DNA of 64,000 nt from Methylotuvimicrobium alcaliphilum 20Z (GCF_000968535.2 NC_016112.1:2418001-2482000); one strand, 5' to 3'. Numbered from the stretch's first letter, positions 1 through 7,946 are shown. Notes: a model not told the origin generated them from the sequence alone. Made by a program: numbers and translations.

Positions 1-518
1 GCGGTCTTTTTGACCGGATTGGATGTAACGTAACCTTGTTGGAAGGCATAGGTAAAAATCGCGGACAATATGCCTCGATACCGGTTAACGGTCGTATTCG
101 ATCGGGTTTTGTTGATGGTTTTGGTTTTTCCGGCGTTTTTGCCTCGACCGTTGCCGATGATGCACTTTCCGGATTGCAGGTTTTTGAGTTCTAAACGGAT
201 TCGATCCGCGTCGATTTCTTGAATGCGATATTCCCCGATGCGCTCTACCCAGTACTTAGCAACATGATGTTGGTGTTGCCAGTCTTTGCCGTGCCATTGA
301 AGAACATACTCATCGACCAATTCAGCAAAGGACATACGAGCGCCTTTGTTGCCGAATGCGGCGATTGCATCTCGGTCGGCCTCGATGCGATCGGCCCATG
401 CTCGGGCATCGCCTTTGCGCTTAAAGGTTTTGGATTTGATTTGTTTGCCTAGCCTGTCTCTGATAATTGCTCTATAGACAATGCCGGATTGATTTTCGAT
501 TTTTCGAATAGTTGCCAT
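1..518 (-). CDS. Tyrosine recombinase (phage-type integrase), N-terminal part, runs off the left edge
   Basis: Reading the minus strand from the ATG at 516-518 gives an open frame of 172 codons to the window edge with no stop. The protein begins MATIRKIENQSG and continues with an AP2-like arm-binding stretch (YRAIIRDRLGKQIKSKTF), then a SAM-like core-binding domain ending in TVNRYRGILSAIFTYAFQQ and SNPVKK. This is the usual layout ahead of the catalytic domain in phage and island integrases. The catalytic R-H-R-Y residues would lie outside the window. The start codon lies 141 bases from the 3' end of tRNA-Met, the usual place for an integrase beside its attachment site. It should catalyse site-specific integration and excision of a mobile island lying to the left. 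Family is confident; the island's identity is unknown. Confidence 0.85.
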   Translation of the reverse strand, partial: MATIRKIENQSGIVYRAIIRDRLGKQIKSKTFKRKGDARAWADRIEADRDAIAAFGNKGARMSFAELVDEYVLQWHGKDWQHQHHVAKYWVERIGEYRIQEIDADRIRLELKNLQSGKCIIGNGRGKNAGKTKTINKTRSNTTVNRYRGILSAIFTYAFQQGYVTSNPVKKT

Positions 519-564
519 CGTAAAAACTCCAGTCCGAAATGGATTCGGATTCCGCAATTATGGG

Positions 565-600
565 TTTCGGCATGGTGTAGTTTTTGGTGTAGTGCCGAAA
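565..600. repeat. Inverted repeat enclosing a direct repeat, between integrase and tRNA-Met
   Basis: TTTCGGCA (565-572) and TGCCGAAA (593-600) form a perfect 8-base inverted repeat. Between and overlapping its arms are two direct copies of TGGTGTAG (573-580 and 585-592). It lies in the 141-base gap between the integrase start and the tRNA 3' end. It could be an integrase or excisionase arm site, or part of the integrase promoter; the sequence alone does not decide. Confidence 0.4.
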
Positions 601-659
601 GTGTTGCGTGTTTTTTACCGATAGCAAACTGAAAAAATCCTTTATTTTCAGTGTTTTAT

Positions 660-736
660 TGGTGGCGATGGGTGGACTTGAACCACCGACCCCGGGGTTA
701 TGAATCCCGTGCTCTAACCAGCTGAGCTACATCGCC
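660..736 (-). tRNA. tRNA-Met (anticodon CAT, elongator type)
   Basis: The minus strand folds as a 77-base cloverleaf. The acceptor stem begins GGCGATG and pairs with CATCGCC. The D arm contains AGCTCAGCTGGTTAGAGC, the anticodon loop is TTCATAA and the T arm contains GGTTCAAGTCC. The 3' CCA is encoded (TGG at 660-662 on the plus strand). The first acceptor pair G-C and the D-loop GG fit elongator rather than initiator tRNA-Met. The closing pair of the anticodon stem looks like A-C, a small oddity. Its 3' end faces an integrase gene, so the end of this tRNA is a likely attachment site. Confidence 0.93.
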
Positions 737-789
737 ATTGAAGAGGTCTTGCAAAAGAGCGGGCATTATAGAGACCCGCTCTTGGTTTG

Positions 790-1881
790 TCAAACGTTGA
801 AACGAAAATGCATGACATCGCCGTCTTTAACGACATAATCTTTGCCTTCGAGACGCCATTTACCGGCATCCTTTGCACCCTGCTCACCTTTGTAAGTGAC
901 GAAGTCTTCATAAGAAATGACTTCGGCGCGGATGAAACCTTTTTCGAAATCGGTATGAATGACTCCTGCGGCTTGCGGAGCCGTGGCGCCGACGGGTATC
1001 GTCCAAGCTCTGACTTCTTTGACGCCGGCCGTGAAATAAGTCGATAGATCGAGCAATTGGTAACCGGCGCGTACGACTCGATTTAAACCCGGCTCGTCTA
1101 ATCCTAAATCATCAAGAAATTCTTGTTTTTCGTCTTCATCAAGCTGCACGATTTCCGCTTCGATTGCCGCGCATACCGGCACGACCATGGCGCCTTCTTT
1201 GTCGGCAAATGCTTTTACTTTGTCCAATATCGGATTGTTTTCAAAACCGTCGTCTTGAACATTGGCGATATACATCGTGGGTTTAACGGTTAACAAGCAC
1301 AAGTCTTTAATCAGGGCCATATCATCATCGGATAGATCCATCGCCCTAACCGGTTCGCCGGTGTTCAAATGTTCGTTAACTTTTTCCAATACGGCTTTTC
1401 TGGCCAGTTCGTCTTTGTTGCCGGATTTCGACGCCTTGGCCGCCCGTTGCAAGGCCCTTTCGACAGTCGACATATCGGCCAGCGCCAATTCGGTATTGAT
1501 GACTTCGATATCGGCTATCGGATCGATTTTTCCGGCGACGTGAATAACATTATCGTCTTCGAAACAACGAACGACATGTGCGATAGCATCGGTTTCGCGA
1601 ATATTGGCAAGAAATTGATTGCCCAGCCCCTCGCCTTTCGAAGCACCGGCAACCAATCCGGCGATATCGACGAACTCAATCGTGGTTGGCAGTACACGTT
1701 GAGGATTGACGATTTCAGCGAGTTTATCCAACCGCGGGTCGGGCACGGCAACAACACCGACATTAGGATCGATAGTACAAAAAGGATAGTTTTCGGCGGC
1801 GATTTCCGCCTTGGTTAAAGCATTGAATAAAGTCGATTTACCGACATTAGGCAAACCGACGATTCCGCAATATAGCGCCAT
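790..1881 (-). CDS. ychF: Redox-regulated ribosome-binding ATPase YchF (OLA1 family)
   Basis: A 363-residue protein, the same length as the E. coli protein. It opens with a P-loop in the setting [19 protein letters not shown], followed by [12 protein letters not shown] and the G3 motif [20 protein letters not shown]. The usual GTPase NKxD motif is replaced near residue 202 by NVQD, in line with the family's preference for ATP. A coiled-coil insertion lies around residues 125-200, and the C-terminal TGS-like domain runs to MHFRFNV. YchF binds the ribosome and is linked to translation fidelity and oxidative-stress control. The tRNA-Met gene follows 53 bases downstream on the same strand. The ATG start is the only sensible one. 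Confidence 0.97.
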   Translation of the reverse strand: MALYCGIVGLPNVGKSTLFNALTKAEIAAENYPFCTIDPNVGVVAVPDPRLDKLAEIVNPQRVLPTTIEFVDIAGLVAGASKGEGLGNQFLANIRETDAIAHVVRCFEDDNVIHVAGKIDPIADIEVINTELALADMSTVERALQRAAKASKSGNKDELARKAVLEKVNEHLNTGEPVRAMDLSDDDMALIKDLCLLTVKPTMYIANVQDDGFENNPILDKVKAFADKEGAMVVPVCAAIEAEIVQLDEDEKQEFLDDLGLDEPGLNRVVRAGYQLLDLSTYFTAGVKEVRAWTIPVGATAPQAAGVIHTDFEKGFIRAEVISYEDFVTYKGEQGAKDAGKWRLEGKDYVVKDGDVMHFRFNV

Positions 1882-2048
1882 AGAGGTCTCTGAAGTGTTT
1901 AAGCAATTGGGATAGTTGCTTTGATGATAAAAAACCGCAAATTATACAATTTTCGGACGAATTGATGAAACAACATTCACAGGATATTTAAGTGGTAAGC
2001 CTTAAAGCAGGAGCGAACCAAAAAAAATGCCGCATAAAAACCGATTTC

Positions 2049-2474
2049 CTACTCTTCTGTTGAAACGGTTATTTTTAGATATACGGTTAGCCTTCGAAAA
2101 TCGATTTCGTCCATGGCATCGTTAAAAATGACCTGGTAATGGTTTTTACCTTGCAATTCATAATGAAAAAAAATCGCAAGCGGCGTTAAGACCGTTGATC
2201 CGAGAATCCGAATTTGAGCGAAGCTATCCCCTGTGAAAAGCTGCCAACCGTAATCTTCGGAATATCTAAGCAAGCGTTCGGTATCGCCAATAAAATAGCG
2301 GCGTCGACAGACAATGCCGCTAAAGATAACAACCGCAATCAACAGCCATTGAACATAAGGCTCGATAGCACTAAGCGCAATCGCAAGCAAAGCCATCAAA
2401 TGCATTAGCAATAGAATTTTTTTCTCTCGCTTCGACACTCCGATTCGCAGTGTTACCAACTCTAAATGTTTCAT
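2049..2474 (-). CDS. ygfX: YgfX-like (CptA-type) inner-membrane protein
   Basis: 141 residues. A short N-terminal cytoplasmic piece is followed by two membrane segments (about residues 23-38 and 43-56, LLLMHLMALLAIALSAIEP and WLLIAVVIFSGIVC), then a soluble C-terminal half with a tryptophan-containing beta pattern (YGWQLFTGDSF). This is the YgfX architecture. The gene is divergent from ygfZ at 2723, the same neighbourhood as in enterobacteria. In E. coli YgfX is described as partner, and proposed toxin, of the succinate dehydrogenase assembly factor SdhE, whose gene normally precedes it. No sdhE is visible here: the 248 bases upstream hold no suitable frame. Assignment rests on topology and synteny more than on strong motifs. 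Confidence 0.65.
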   Translation of the reverse strand: MKHLELVTLRIGVSKREKKILLLMHLMALLAIALSAIEPYVQWLLIAVVIFSGIVCRRRYFIGDTERLLRYSEDYGWQLFTGDSFAQIRILGSTVLTPLAIFFHYELQGKNHYQVIFNDAMDEIDFRRLTVYLKITVSTEE

Positions 2475-2586
2475 AGAATCACAACGATGGTTTGATATTT
2501 TTCAAGCCATAAACAGACAGAAGTATACTTCGTGCGGTCATGTTTGCGGCTTTTATGGCAATGCTATTTTGTTCGGTAGCAAGGCA

Positions 2587-2624
2587 CGAAAACAGGCGCA
2601 TAGTAAGCTATGTAACTGTTTTCG
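2587..2624. repeat. Hairpin-forming palindromic repeat in the ygfX-ygfZ gap
   Basis: CGAAAACAG (2587-2595) pairs perfectly with CTGTTTTCG (2616-2624). An inner CATAG/CTATG pair gives an interrupted hairpin with a small loop. It lies in the divergent region between ygfX and ygfZ, where sdhE would be expected. It resembles the dispersed REP-like elements that fill intergenic DNA; a regulatory role is possible but not shown. Confidence 0.5.
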
Positions 2625-2722
2625 TAACGCCGCTATCGGACAAAAGAGCGCGTTAGAAAATCGCAAATGTGACCGCGCGAAGTATATAATCGGAAACTTT
2701 CAATCAACTCTAGCGATAATTC

Positions 2723-3712
2723 ATGAATCAAGCTTGGAAATCTTTTCTTATTGAACAGCAGACACGGATTAATACCAAAACTGCCGACATAGAAAAAATC
2801 GACGATTTAGACAAACAAACCGGGCAGGTTTGTCCGGTTATCGATCTAGCCGTGTTAAAAGTCACCGGCAACGATGCAGGCCGATTTCTACAAGGCCAAG
2901 TAACTTGCAATATCGACGAACTCTCCGAACAAAAGTGCAGTTTCGGAGCCTTTTGCAATGTTAAAGGGCGCGTTATCGCCAATTTTCTTGTATTCAAGTC
3001 GAACGACGGCTTCCTTCTAATCTTGCCCTCCGAATTACTCGATAGCATCATCGAAAAACTACGAAAATATATTTTACGTGCCGATGTGCAACTGATCGAT
3101 AGCCGAGACGAGTATTGCCTAGTTGGGATTAACAAAAGCCCGTCAAACTCTTTTTCGCCCGTTCCGGAGCATGAACTTCACATGCTTGCCGAGCCCTTCC
3201 GCTTGATAAAACTGCCTTCATCGAAATCACGTTATATAGCCGTTGAATCGGCGGAAAAAGCTATCGCACTATGGTCCATGGTTACCCAAGAACATGACTA
3301 TCATGCAAGCATCCCTGAGCAATGGCGGATATTCGATATCGAAGACAAAATACCGTGGGTCGATAAGGAAACTAGCGAAGAATTTATTCCGCAAATGCTG
3401 AATCTCGATCAACTAGGCGGCATCAGTTTTAACAAGGGTTGTTATACCGGGCAAGAAATCGTAGCGCGCACACATTATCTTGGAAAAACGAAAAGAATGC
3501 TGTTCTTAGCCGAATCCGCTGCCGCGGAAGTGCCACCTCCGAAAACGGCTATTCTCGACGGCAGCGGTCAAACAATAGGAAAAGTCCTGCGCGCTCAAAA
3601 GGAACGAAATACCATTAAACTGCTTGCGGTTCTTCCGAATTGCGAACTCGATAGCGAAAACTTAATGCTTGATACAACGGCTAAGGACAAAATCAGGCTA
3701 ATAACGCTATAA
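2723..3712 (+). CDS. ygfZ: Folate-binding Fe-S cluster/tRNA-modification protein YgfZ
   Basis: 329 residues, close to the 326 of the E. coli protein. The family signature KGCYTGQEIVAR is present at about residues 237-248, including the conserved cysteine. The N-terminal half has the T-protein/GcvT-like fold features LQGQVTCNI and FCNVKGRV. YgfZ is a tetrahydrofolate-dependent factor needed for activity of some Fe-S enzymes, including the tRNA methylthiolase MiaB. The gene stands alone and divergent from ygfX. The ATG at 2723 has only weak upstream ribosome-binding sequence (TAGCGATAATTC), and no better in-frame start is seen. Confidence 0.95.
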   Translation: MNQAWKSFLIEQQTRINTKTADIEKIDDLDKQTGQVCPVIDLAVLKVTGNDAGRFLQGQVTCNIDELSEQKCSFGAFCNVKGRVIANFLVFKSNDGFLLILPSELLDSIIEKLRKYILRADVQLIDSRDEYCLVGINKSPSNSFSPVPEHELHMLAEPFRLIKLPSSKSRYIAVESAEKAIALWSMVTQEHDYHASIPEQWRIFDIEDKIPWVDKETSEEFIPQMLNLDQLGGISFNKGCYTGQEIVARTHYLGKTKRMLFLAESAAAEVPPPKTAILDGSGQTIGKVLRAQKERNTIKLLAVLPNCELDSENLMLDTTAKDKIRLITL

Positions 3713-4000
3713 TTCTATGGAATTGGTGCTGTGTGATTGCGTCCATACTTGACGTTGGATGTCGAAATTTACCGATTTTAATGTCGGATAAAATGACTGT
3801 TTTATGGATTTTAAGTAAATAACTGGCGCTTTATAACTTATGATCATCAACAATTTCAAAAATATTTTGAATTTAAAAGCGGGAACACAGCAATTTAGCT
3901 AAAAATGTTTTTTTCGAAAACTTAGGCTTGACGGCGGCTTTCCTACTTGGACAGCTATTTGAATTTAAACTGTAAATCTTTGATGGGGACTTGAACTCGA

Positions 4001-4843
4001 ATGCAATTTAAATCAGTCCAGGCTTTTCTTGACCATGTTCAAAAAGAACTGGATGCCAATCGCCTGATATTGCCAACTCTCCCTGACATTGCGTTAAAAG
4101 TCCGCGATGCGGTAACTAAAGGCGAAGCAACAGCGCAGCAATTAGCAGACATGATAGTCACCGACGCAGCCCTGTCTACGCGCTTGATTCAAGTCTCTAA
4201 CAGCCCTTTATATCGCGGGGCCAACGAGATCAAGAGCATTCAAATGGCGGTCACGCGCCTAGGGCTTAAAACCATTAGCTCGTTGATAACCAGTCTGGTA
4301 ATGCAACAAATGTTTAACCCGACATCAAAAGTGCTCGAGCATTACTTTAGACAGTCCTGGGAGCAAAGCATCAATGTCTCGGCCATTAGTCGAGCATTGG
4401 CGACATGCACCCGACATTTAAATCCCGATGAAGCCATGCTGGCCGGACTCATACATCAAATCGGAAAATTGCCTATTTTGATGTTGGTTGAAGACATTCC
4501 GGAATTCAGAGACAGCCCTTCTCGTCTTGAAAAATTGTTGGAAAAAGCCCATCCGGCCGTCGGAAAAATAATCATGGATACCTGGACCTTTCCCGACGAG
4601 TTAAAATCCGTTCCGTATCAATATGTTAATTTTAACTATGATTCGGGTGAAAAAGCCGATTATGTTGATCTCGTGCAAGTCGCTTTTTTACAAAGCATAG
4701 CCGGGACCGATCACCCTGCAACACGGGTAGACTGGTCCACCGTGCCGGCATTTGCCAAGCTGGGCCTGTCTTCCGATGCGGAAATTTTGGAAATAGAAGG
4801 ACTATCCGAAGAAATAGAAATCGCACAGTCTATGTTCTCCTGA
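4001..4843 (+). CDS. HDOD domain protein (possible signalling protein)
   Basis: 280 residues, almost all one HDOD domain. It starts near residue 18 with LILPTLPDIALKV, then VTDAALSTRLIQVSNSPLY (about residues 52-70) and the helix IQMAVTRLGLKTISSLITSLV. An HxxxAxL-type site is present in CTRHLNPDEAMLAGLIHQIGKLPIL. HDOD proteins are HD-fold relatives that usually lack full metal-binding residues and act as scaffolds in motility, biofilm or stress signalling. There is no fused CheY, GGDEF or EAL domain here. It stands alone: 288 bases before it (3713-4000) hold no gene or obvious element, and 95 bases separate it from the heme A synthase gene. Partner and signal are unknown. Confidence 0.85.
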   Translation: MQFKSVQAFLDHVQKELDANRLILPTLPDIALKVRDAVTKGEATAQQLADMIVTDAALSTRLIQVSNSPLYRGANEIKSIQMAVTRLGLKTISSLITSLVMQQMFNPTSKVLEHYFRQSWEQSINVSAISRALATCTRHLNPDEAMLAGLIHQIGKLPILMLVEDIPEFRDSPSRLEKLLEKAHPAVGKIIMDTWTFPDELKSVPYQYVNFNYDSGEKADYVDLVQVAFLQSIAGTDHPATRVDWSTVPAFAKLGLSSDAEILEIEGLSEEIEIAQSMFS

Positions 4844-4938
4844 TGTTCGCTCCCGAATCGCTCTACTACAGGCCCTCCCTGGCGTAATGCAAAATCCGCA
4901 TTCACCGATATCCTCTCAAAAACATACAGATCACACCC

Positions 4939-5910
4939 ATGATTGACATTGAAGCCGCACTCAGGTTCAGACGCATCGGAACCATTACCATTTTCGCTGT
5001 TTATTTCTTGATCCTGGTCGGCGGCATCGTTCGCGCATCCGGGGCAGGAATGGGTTGCCCTGACTGGCCGACTTGCTTCGGCAAATTGATTCCCCCAACC
5101 GACATTTCTCAGCTTCCGCCGGACTACAAAACCATCTATGCCGAACGCGGTTATCAAAACACCGATTTCAATCCGGTCAAAACTTGGACCGAATACCTTA
5201 ACCGCTTAACCGGCGCCAGCATCGGCATTCTGATTTTACTGACCGCCTGGTCGTCCCGTATTTATCTCAAGTCCGATAAGACGGTATTTTATCTTTGCTT
5301 GGCGGTGGTTTTTATCGTCGGCTTTCAAGCCTGGCTAGGTTCCGTGGTTGTCGCCAGCAATCTAAAGCCGCTGATGATAACCTTACATATGCTATTGGCA
5401 TTGTTCATCGTGGCTTTGCTAATTTACGTGATAGCAAGATCGCAGCGGGAGTTTTTTCAAAGCCTTGATACACAGTCGCTGCCCCATGTTTTCAAGGGCG
5501 TGTTGACCGCCGCATTGGCCATGACCTTGATTCAAGTAGCAATGGGCACGCAAGTTCGAGAAGCCGTCGATCTAATTGCGAACGAACATGCCTATATCGA
5601 CCGTCAATATTGGCGCGATGACCTCCCCATCATTTTTTATGTACACCGCTCGTTTTCGTCGATTATCTTGTTTACAAACCTATGGCTAGCCTGGAAGCTA
5701 TATCGCTCGTCCGCTCAAAACAGACTATTACATACACTCGGCATCGCCTTGACAGTCATGGTCGTCATTGCAATTCTCGCCGGTGTCAGCCTCGACAGAC
5801 TCGGTTTTCCCGCTGCCGCGCAACCGATTCATTTATTGATGGCCAATTTTATTTTCGGTACGCAGTTTTTTATTTACATCTGCTTGATCTATTCCAAGCA
5901 GAACAGTTAA
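4939..5910 (+). CDS. ctaA: Heme A synthase (COX15/CtaA family)
   Basis: 323 residues with about eight hydrophobic membrane segments. The signature near the first loop is GGIVRASGAGMGCPDWPTCFG. Conserved histidines occur in TLHMLLALF, YVHRSFSSI and PIHLLMANF, the heme-binding positions of the two four-helix bundles. The enzyme oxidises the C8 methyl of heme O to make heme A for aa3-type cytochrome oxidases in the inner membrane. The first-bundle motif reads TEYLNRLTGA, so the first-bundle histidine found in Bacillus CtaA is an asparagine here, with the neighbouring glutamate kept. As far as I know some COX15/CtaA branches share this change. No other cytochrome oxidase gene is adjacent. Confidence 0.9.
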   Translation: MIDIEAALRFRRIGTITIFAVYFLILVGGIVRASGAGMGCPDWPTCFGKLIPPTDISQLPPDYKTIYAERGYQNTDFNPVKTWTEYLNRLTGASIGILILLTAWSSRIYLKSDKTVFYLCLAVVFIVGFQAWLGSVVVASNLKPLMITLHMLLALFIVALLIYVIARSQREFFQSLDTQSLPHVFKGVLTAALAMTLIQVAMGTQVREAVDLIANEHAYIDRQYWRDDLPIIFYVHRSFSSIILFTNLWLAWKLYRSSAQNRLLHTLGIALTVMVVIAILAGVSLDRLGFPAAAQPIHLLMANFIFGTQFFIYICLIYSKQNS

Positions 5911-5930
5911 GCCGCCGAGCCTAAGATTAA

Positions 5931-6037
5931 CCTAAAAAGAGCAGTTGGCATGTGTCTTAGACCGTTCGTGCGGGGCCAAGTCGAAGCATGAACGGTCTAC
6001 AAAACTTTCACCGGCTTGGTCAACTGCTCTTTTTAGG
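5931..6037. mobile_element. MITE-like element, copy 1, with perfect terminal inverted repeats
   Basis: A 107-base element is bounded by perfect 17-base inverted repeats, CCTAAAAAGAGCAGTTG (5931-5947) and its complement (6021-6037). The 5-base direct repeat ATTAA (5926-5930 and 6038-6042) flanks it and looks like a target-site duplication. The interior contains GACCGTTC and GAACGGTC as a further inner inverted repeat, so the whole unit can fold into a long hairpin. It has no coding capacity and abuts the stop codon of the cytosine deaminase gene. Related copies are seen near 6757-6949 and 30704-31090. Confidence 0.75.
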
Positions 6038-6038
6038 A

Positions 6039-6491
6039 TTAAGCATTATCACATTCGCCGATATCTTCAAACCAGATATGCGGCGATTGCTCGATAAAAC
6101 GCCTCATCAGCTCAATGCAATCGGCATCGTTCAACTCGATGACATTGACTCCCGCTTCCCTGAGCCAATCCAAATGACCTGAAAAATTGACCGATTCGCC
6201 GACAACAACGGTGCCGATATTAAACTGCCGAATCAATCCGGAGCAATACCAACAAGGTGCCAAGGTCGTCACAAGAATTTTATCGCGGTAGTTCGTTTGC
6301 CGCCCTGCTTTACGAAATGCGTCGGTTTCGCCATGTACCGATGGGTCTCCGTCTTGAACCCGCCGATTACGCCCCCGACCAAGCACACGGCCTTCGCAAT
6401 CGAATAACGCCGCACCAACCGGAACGCCGCCTTCGTCAAATCCCGTCCGGGCTTCTTCAAAAGCCACGGTTAACATATTCGAATAATTCAT
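6039..6491 (-). CDS. Cytosine deaminase, yeast Fcy1-like (zinc-dependent CDA fold)
   Basis: 150 residues. The zinc site is complete: H53-G-E55 (PSVHGETDAFRKAG) and C80-x-x-C83 (TTLAPCWYCSG). The C terminus WFEDIGE and the segment VVGESVNFSGHLDWL closely follow yeast cytosine deaminase rather than the larger bacterial CodA, so deamination of cytosine to uracil in pyrimidine salvage is the best guess. Guanine or another base is possible. Start choice: the frame can be extended to a TTG at 6503, but the bases TTGGAG form the Shine-Dalgarno, and the ATG at 6489-6491 lies six bases after GGAG. A tandem ATG at 6492-6494 is the alternative. Confidence 0.82.
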   Translation of the reverse strand: MNYSNMLTVAFEEARTGFDEGGVPVGAALFDCEGRVLGRGRNRRVQDGDPSVHGETDAFRKAGRQTNYRDKILVTTLAPCWYCSGLIRQFNIGTVVVGESVNFSGHLDWLREAGVNVIELNDADCIELMRRFIEQSPHIWFEDIGECDNA

Positions 6492-6756
6492 CATAAACTC
6501 CAAGTGAATGGTGTTTTAACCTAACGTTCATGAAAGCCCGGCAATCACCCCGGCAAATGAAAGTACGAGACGTGGGGAGGGCGCGGTCACTCGCCCGACA
6601 GGACGCCGTGAATACGTCCATGTAGGCTCGATGGCGGCTATCCTGCCGCCAACGCCTGTCGATCGAGCAACCGCACCCTCTCCGGAACCGGCATTGCCAG
6701 AACAGAGATTTGTATATCGAAAAATTAGATAATGAATCCAAATTTACGAACTTTCA

Positions 6757-6949
6757 TAGTAAAAAGAGCAGTTGAGAGCCTCAAACTACCGTTCGCCTTG
6801 AGCCCTTCGGCTACGCTCAGGAGAGCCCTGTCGAAGGGTGAAGGCTAGTTTGAGGCTTCACCAGGTCGGTGAAAGTGTTGTAGACCCTTCATGCTTCGAC
6901 TTGGCTCAGCACGAACGGTCTACAACACATGCCAAATGCTCTTTTCAGG
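6757..6949. mobile_element. MITE-like element, copy 2, imperfect and enlarged; sits in a 736-base gene-free stretch
   Basis: Its left end (TAGTAAAAAGAGCAGTTG) and right end (near GCTCTTTTCAGGATTA at 6938-6953) match the termini of the copy at 5931-6037 with a few changes. The right half repeats the internal GAACGGTCTACAA segment. The middle is longer, holding an inserted inverted repeat (TCAAACTA/TAGTTTGA, about 6780-6860). The surrounding stretch 6492-7227 has no gene I can support. It also holds an unrelated G+C-rich repeat at about 6560-6680 and the repeat at 7017-7110. Confidence 0.55.
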
Positions 6950-7016
6950 ATTAAGTATAGTGTTCCCACACATTAAAATTCGGTTTTTTTTAACCCTCTA
7001 GCGTTAGGTGATTCAT

Positions 7017-7110
7017 GTAGGGTACGCTGTGCGTACCATGGTAACCCCGCGATGTTGATGTGCCAACCGAACCGCCAGGGCACGGCTTTGGTACGCGCAG
7101 CATACCCTAC
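7017..7110. repeat. Palindromic intergenic repeat (GTAGGGTACGC family)
   Basis: GTAGGGTACGCTGTGCGTACCA at the left is the near-perfect inverted complement of the segment ending GCATACCCTAC at 7110, with about 50 bases between. A related single arm occurs at 32551-32584, and flanking words such as TCCAGCGTTAG and the TATAACGATGAG/CTCATCGTTATA pair are shared by both sites. This is a dispersed non-coding repeat family, probably MITE- or REP-like. It lies downstream of the tetR stop codon. Confidence 0.55.
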
Positions 7111-7227
7111 AATTTTTGTATAACGATGAGAGCTCCAGCGTAGGAAAGAGCGAATCCCCCTTTTCCAAAGGTAGAAGAAGGTTTAGCTTAATGGCAGTGA
7201 CGCAGTCTCCTGAAAACGAGTAAAAAC

Positions 7228-7842
7228 TCATTTTTTCAAACAACCGTGTAAAAACAAATCGACGGTCTGCCTAACCCAAAGATCTATTTCGGCTTCTTCC
7301 GGCGTTGATGCCAATCCAAGCTGCAACTTCTGAAAATGTTCGTTTCGCAGACAACTCAAAAAATAATCGGCTAAAACCCTCGGAGACACATCCGAAAAAT
7401 GCCCTTCTTGCTGTTTTTTGACGAAATAATCGACCAGCGTATCCCGGGCGCGTTGCGGGCCTTGCTCATAAAACTTTGCAGCCAATTCCGGAAAACGCAG
7501 CGACTCGCCGATTAAAATCGTCCTGATCCGCACCGCATCAGGGCGCGTTATGAGATGAACATAGTGTTTCGCGAAAACTCCCAGCGCCTCTCCCGGCTCG
7601 AGATTTTCGGGCAATCTGTCGACGAACTGGTCGCTGCAACGTTTGATTACGGCGCCGAATAACCCCGCCTTATTACCGAACCGGCTGTAAATCGTCCGCA
7701 TCGATACGTGAGCATCCTTCGCGATCGTTTCCATATTCAGATCACCGTAACCGTGCTCCAGAAACAGTTGCAACGCACTGTCCAACAGGCGCTCGCGGCT
7801 TTCACACTCCTGCCCTTTCGGCGGCCGTCCACATTTAACCAT
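7228..7842 (-). CDS. TetR/AcrR-family repressor, probable regulator of the divergent efflux operon
   Basis: 204 residues. The N-terminal helix-turn-helix of the TetR family is clear: SRERLLDSALQLFLEHGY, then METIAKDAHVSMRTIYSRFGNKAGLFGAVI (about residues 17-65). The ligand-binding half is all-helical and ends in VRQTVDLFLHGCLKK, like AcrR-type regulators of RND pumps. The gene starts 104 bases from, and divergent to, the membrane fusion protein gene. A perfect palindrome in that gap (7898-7913) is a likely operator. It should repress the pump, and perhaps itself, until an inducer binds; the inducer cannot be read from sequence. Confidence 0.9.
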   Translation of the reverse strand: MVKCGRPPKGQECESRERLLDSALQLFLEHGYGDLNMETIAKDAHVSMRTIYSRFGNKAGLFGAVIKRCSDQFVDRLPENLEPGEALGVFAKHYVHLITRPDAVRIRTILIGESLRFPELAAKFYEQGPQRARDTLVDYFVKKQQEGHFSDVSPRVLADYFLSCLRNEHFQKLQLGLASTPEEAEIDLWVRQTVDLFLHGCLKK

Positions 7843-7864
7843 GCTGTCTTACTCATAAAATACA

Positions 7865-7893
7865 TTGACAAGAACGACGATCATACCTAAATT
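7865..7893 (+). promoter_or_regulatory. Predicted sigma-70 promoter of the RND efflux operon
   Basis: TTGACA (7865-7870) is a perfect -35 box. TAAATT (7888-7893), 17 bases further on, matches four of six -10 positions. The start point would fall near 7900, inside the palindrome at 7898-7913, so a bound repressor there would block initiation. Coding begins at 7947. Confidence 0.6.
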
Positions 7894-7897
7894 AAAC

Positions 7898-7913
7898 GGT
7901 AATTTGTATTACC
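7898..7913. promoter_or_regulatory. Palindromic operator candidate for the TetR regulator
   Basis: GGTAAT-TTGT-ATTACC is a perfect 6-base inverted repeat with a 4-base centre, extended by A-T pairs on both sides (AAA/TTT). It lies in the divergent tetR-efflux gap and overlaps the predicted transcription start of the efflux operon. A short palindrome at that place is typical of TetR operators. Confidence 0.6.
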
Positions 7914-7946
7914 TTTTAATCCGCAGCGATCGAGGTCGCCTTACCG

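Noticed and set aside
2475-2722. A possible sdhE gene between ygfX and ygfZ
   Set aside because: No frame of about 80 codons with the RGxxE motif on either strand; a hairpin repeat fills the space.
6457-6741. Minus-strand 94-codon frame upstream of the cytosine deaminase
   Set aside because: It runs through G+C-rich repeat DNA, is rich in Cys and Arg without domain features, and overlaps the deaminase start.
7013-7243. Minus-strand 76-codon frame after tetR
   Set aside because: It covers the palindromic repeat at 7017-7110 and the end of tetR; no support as a gene.
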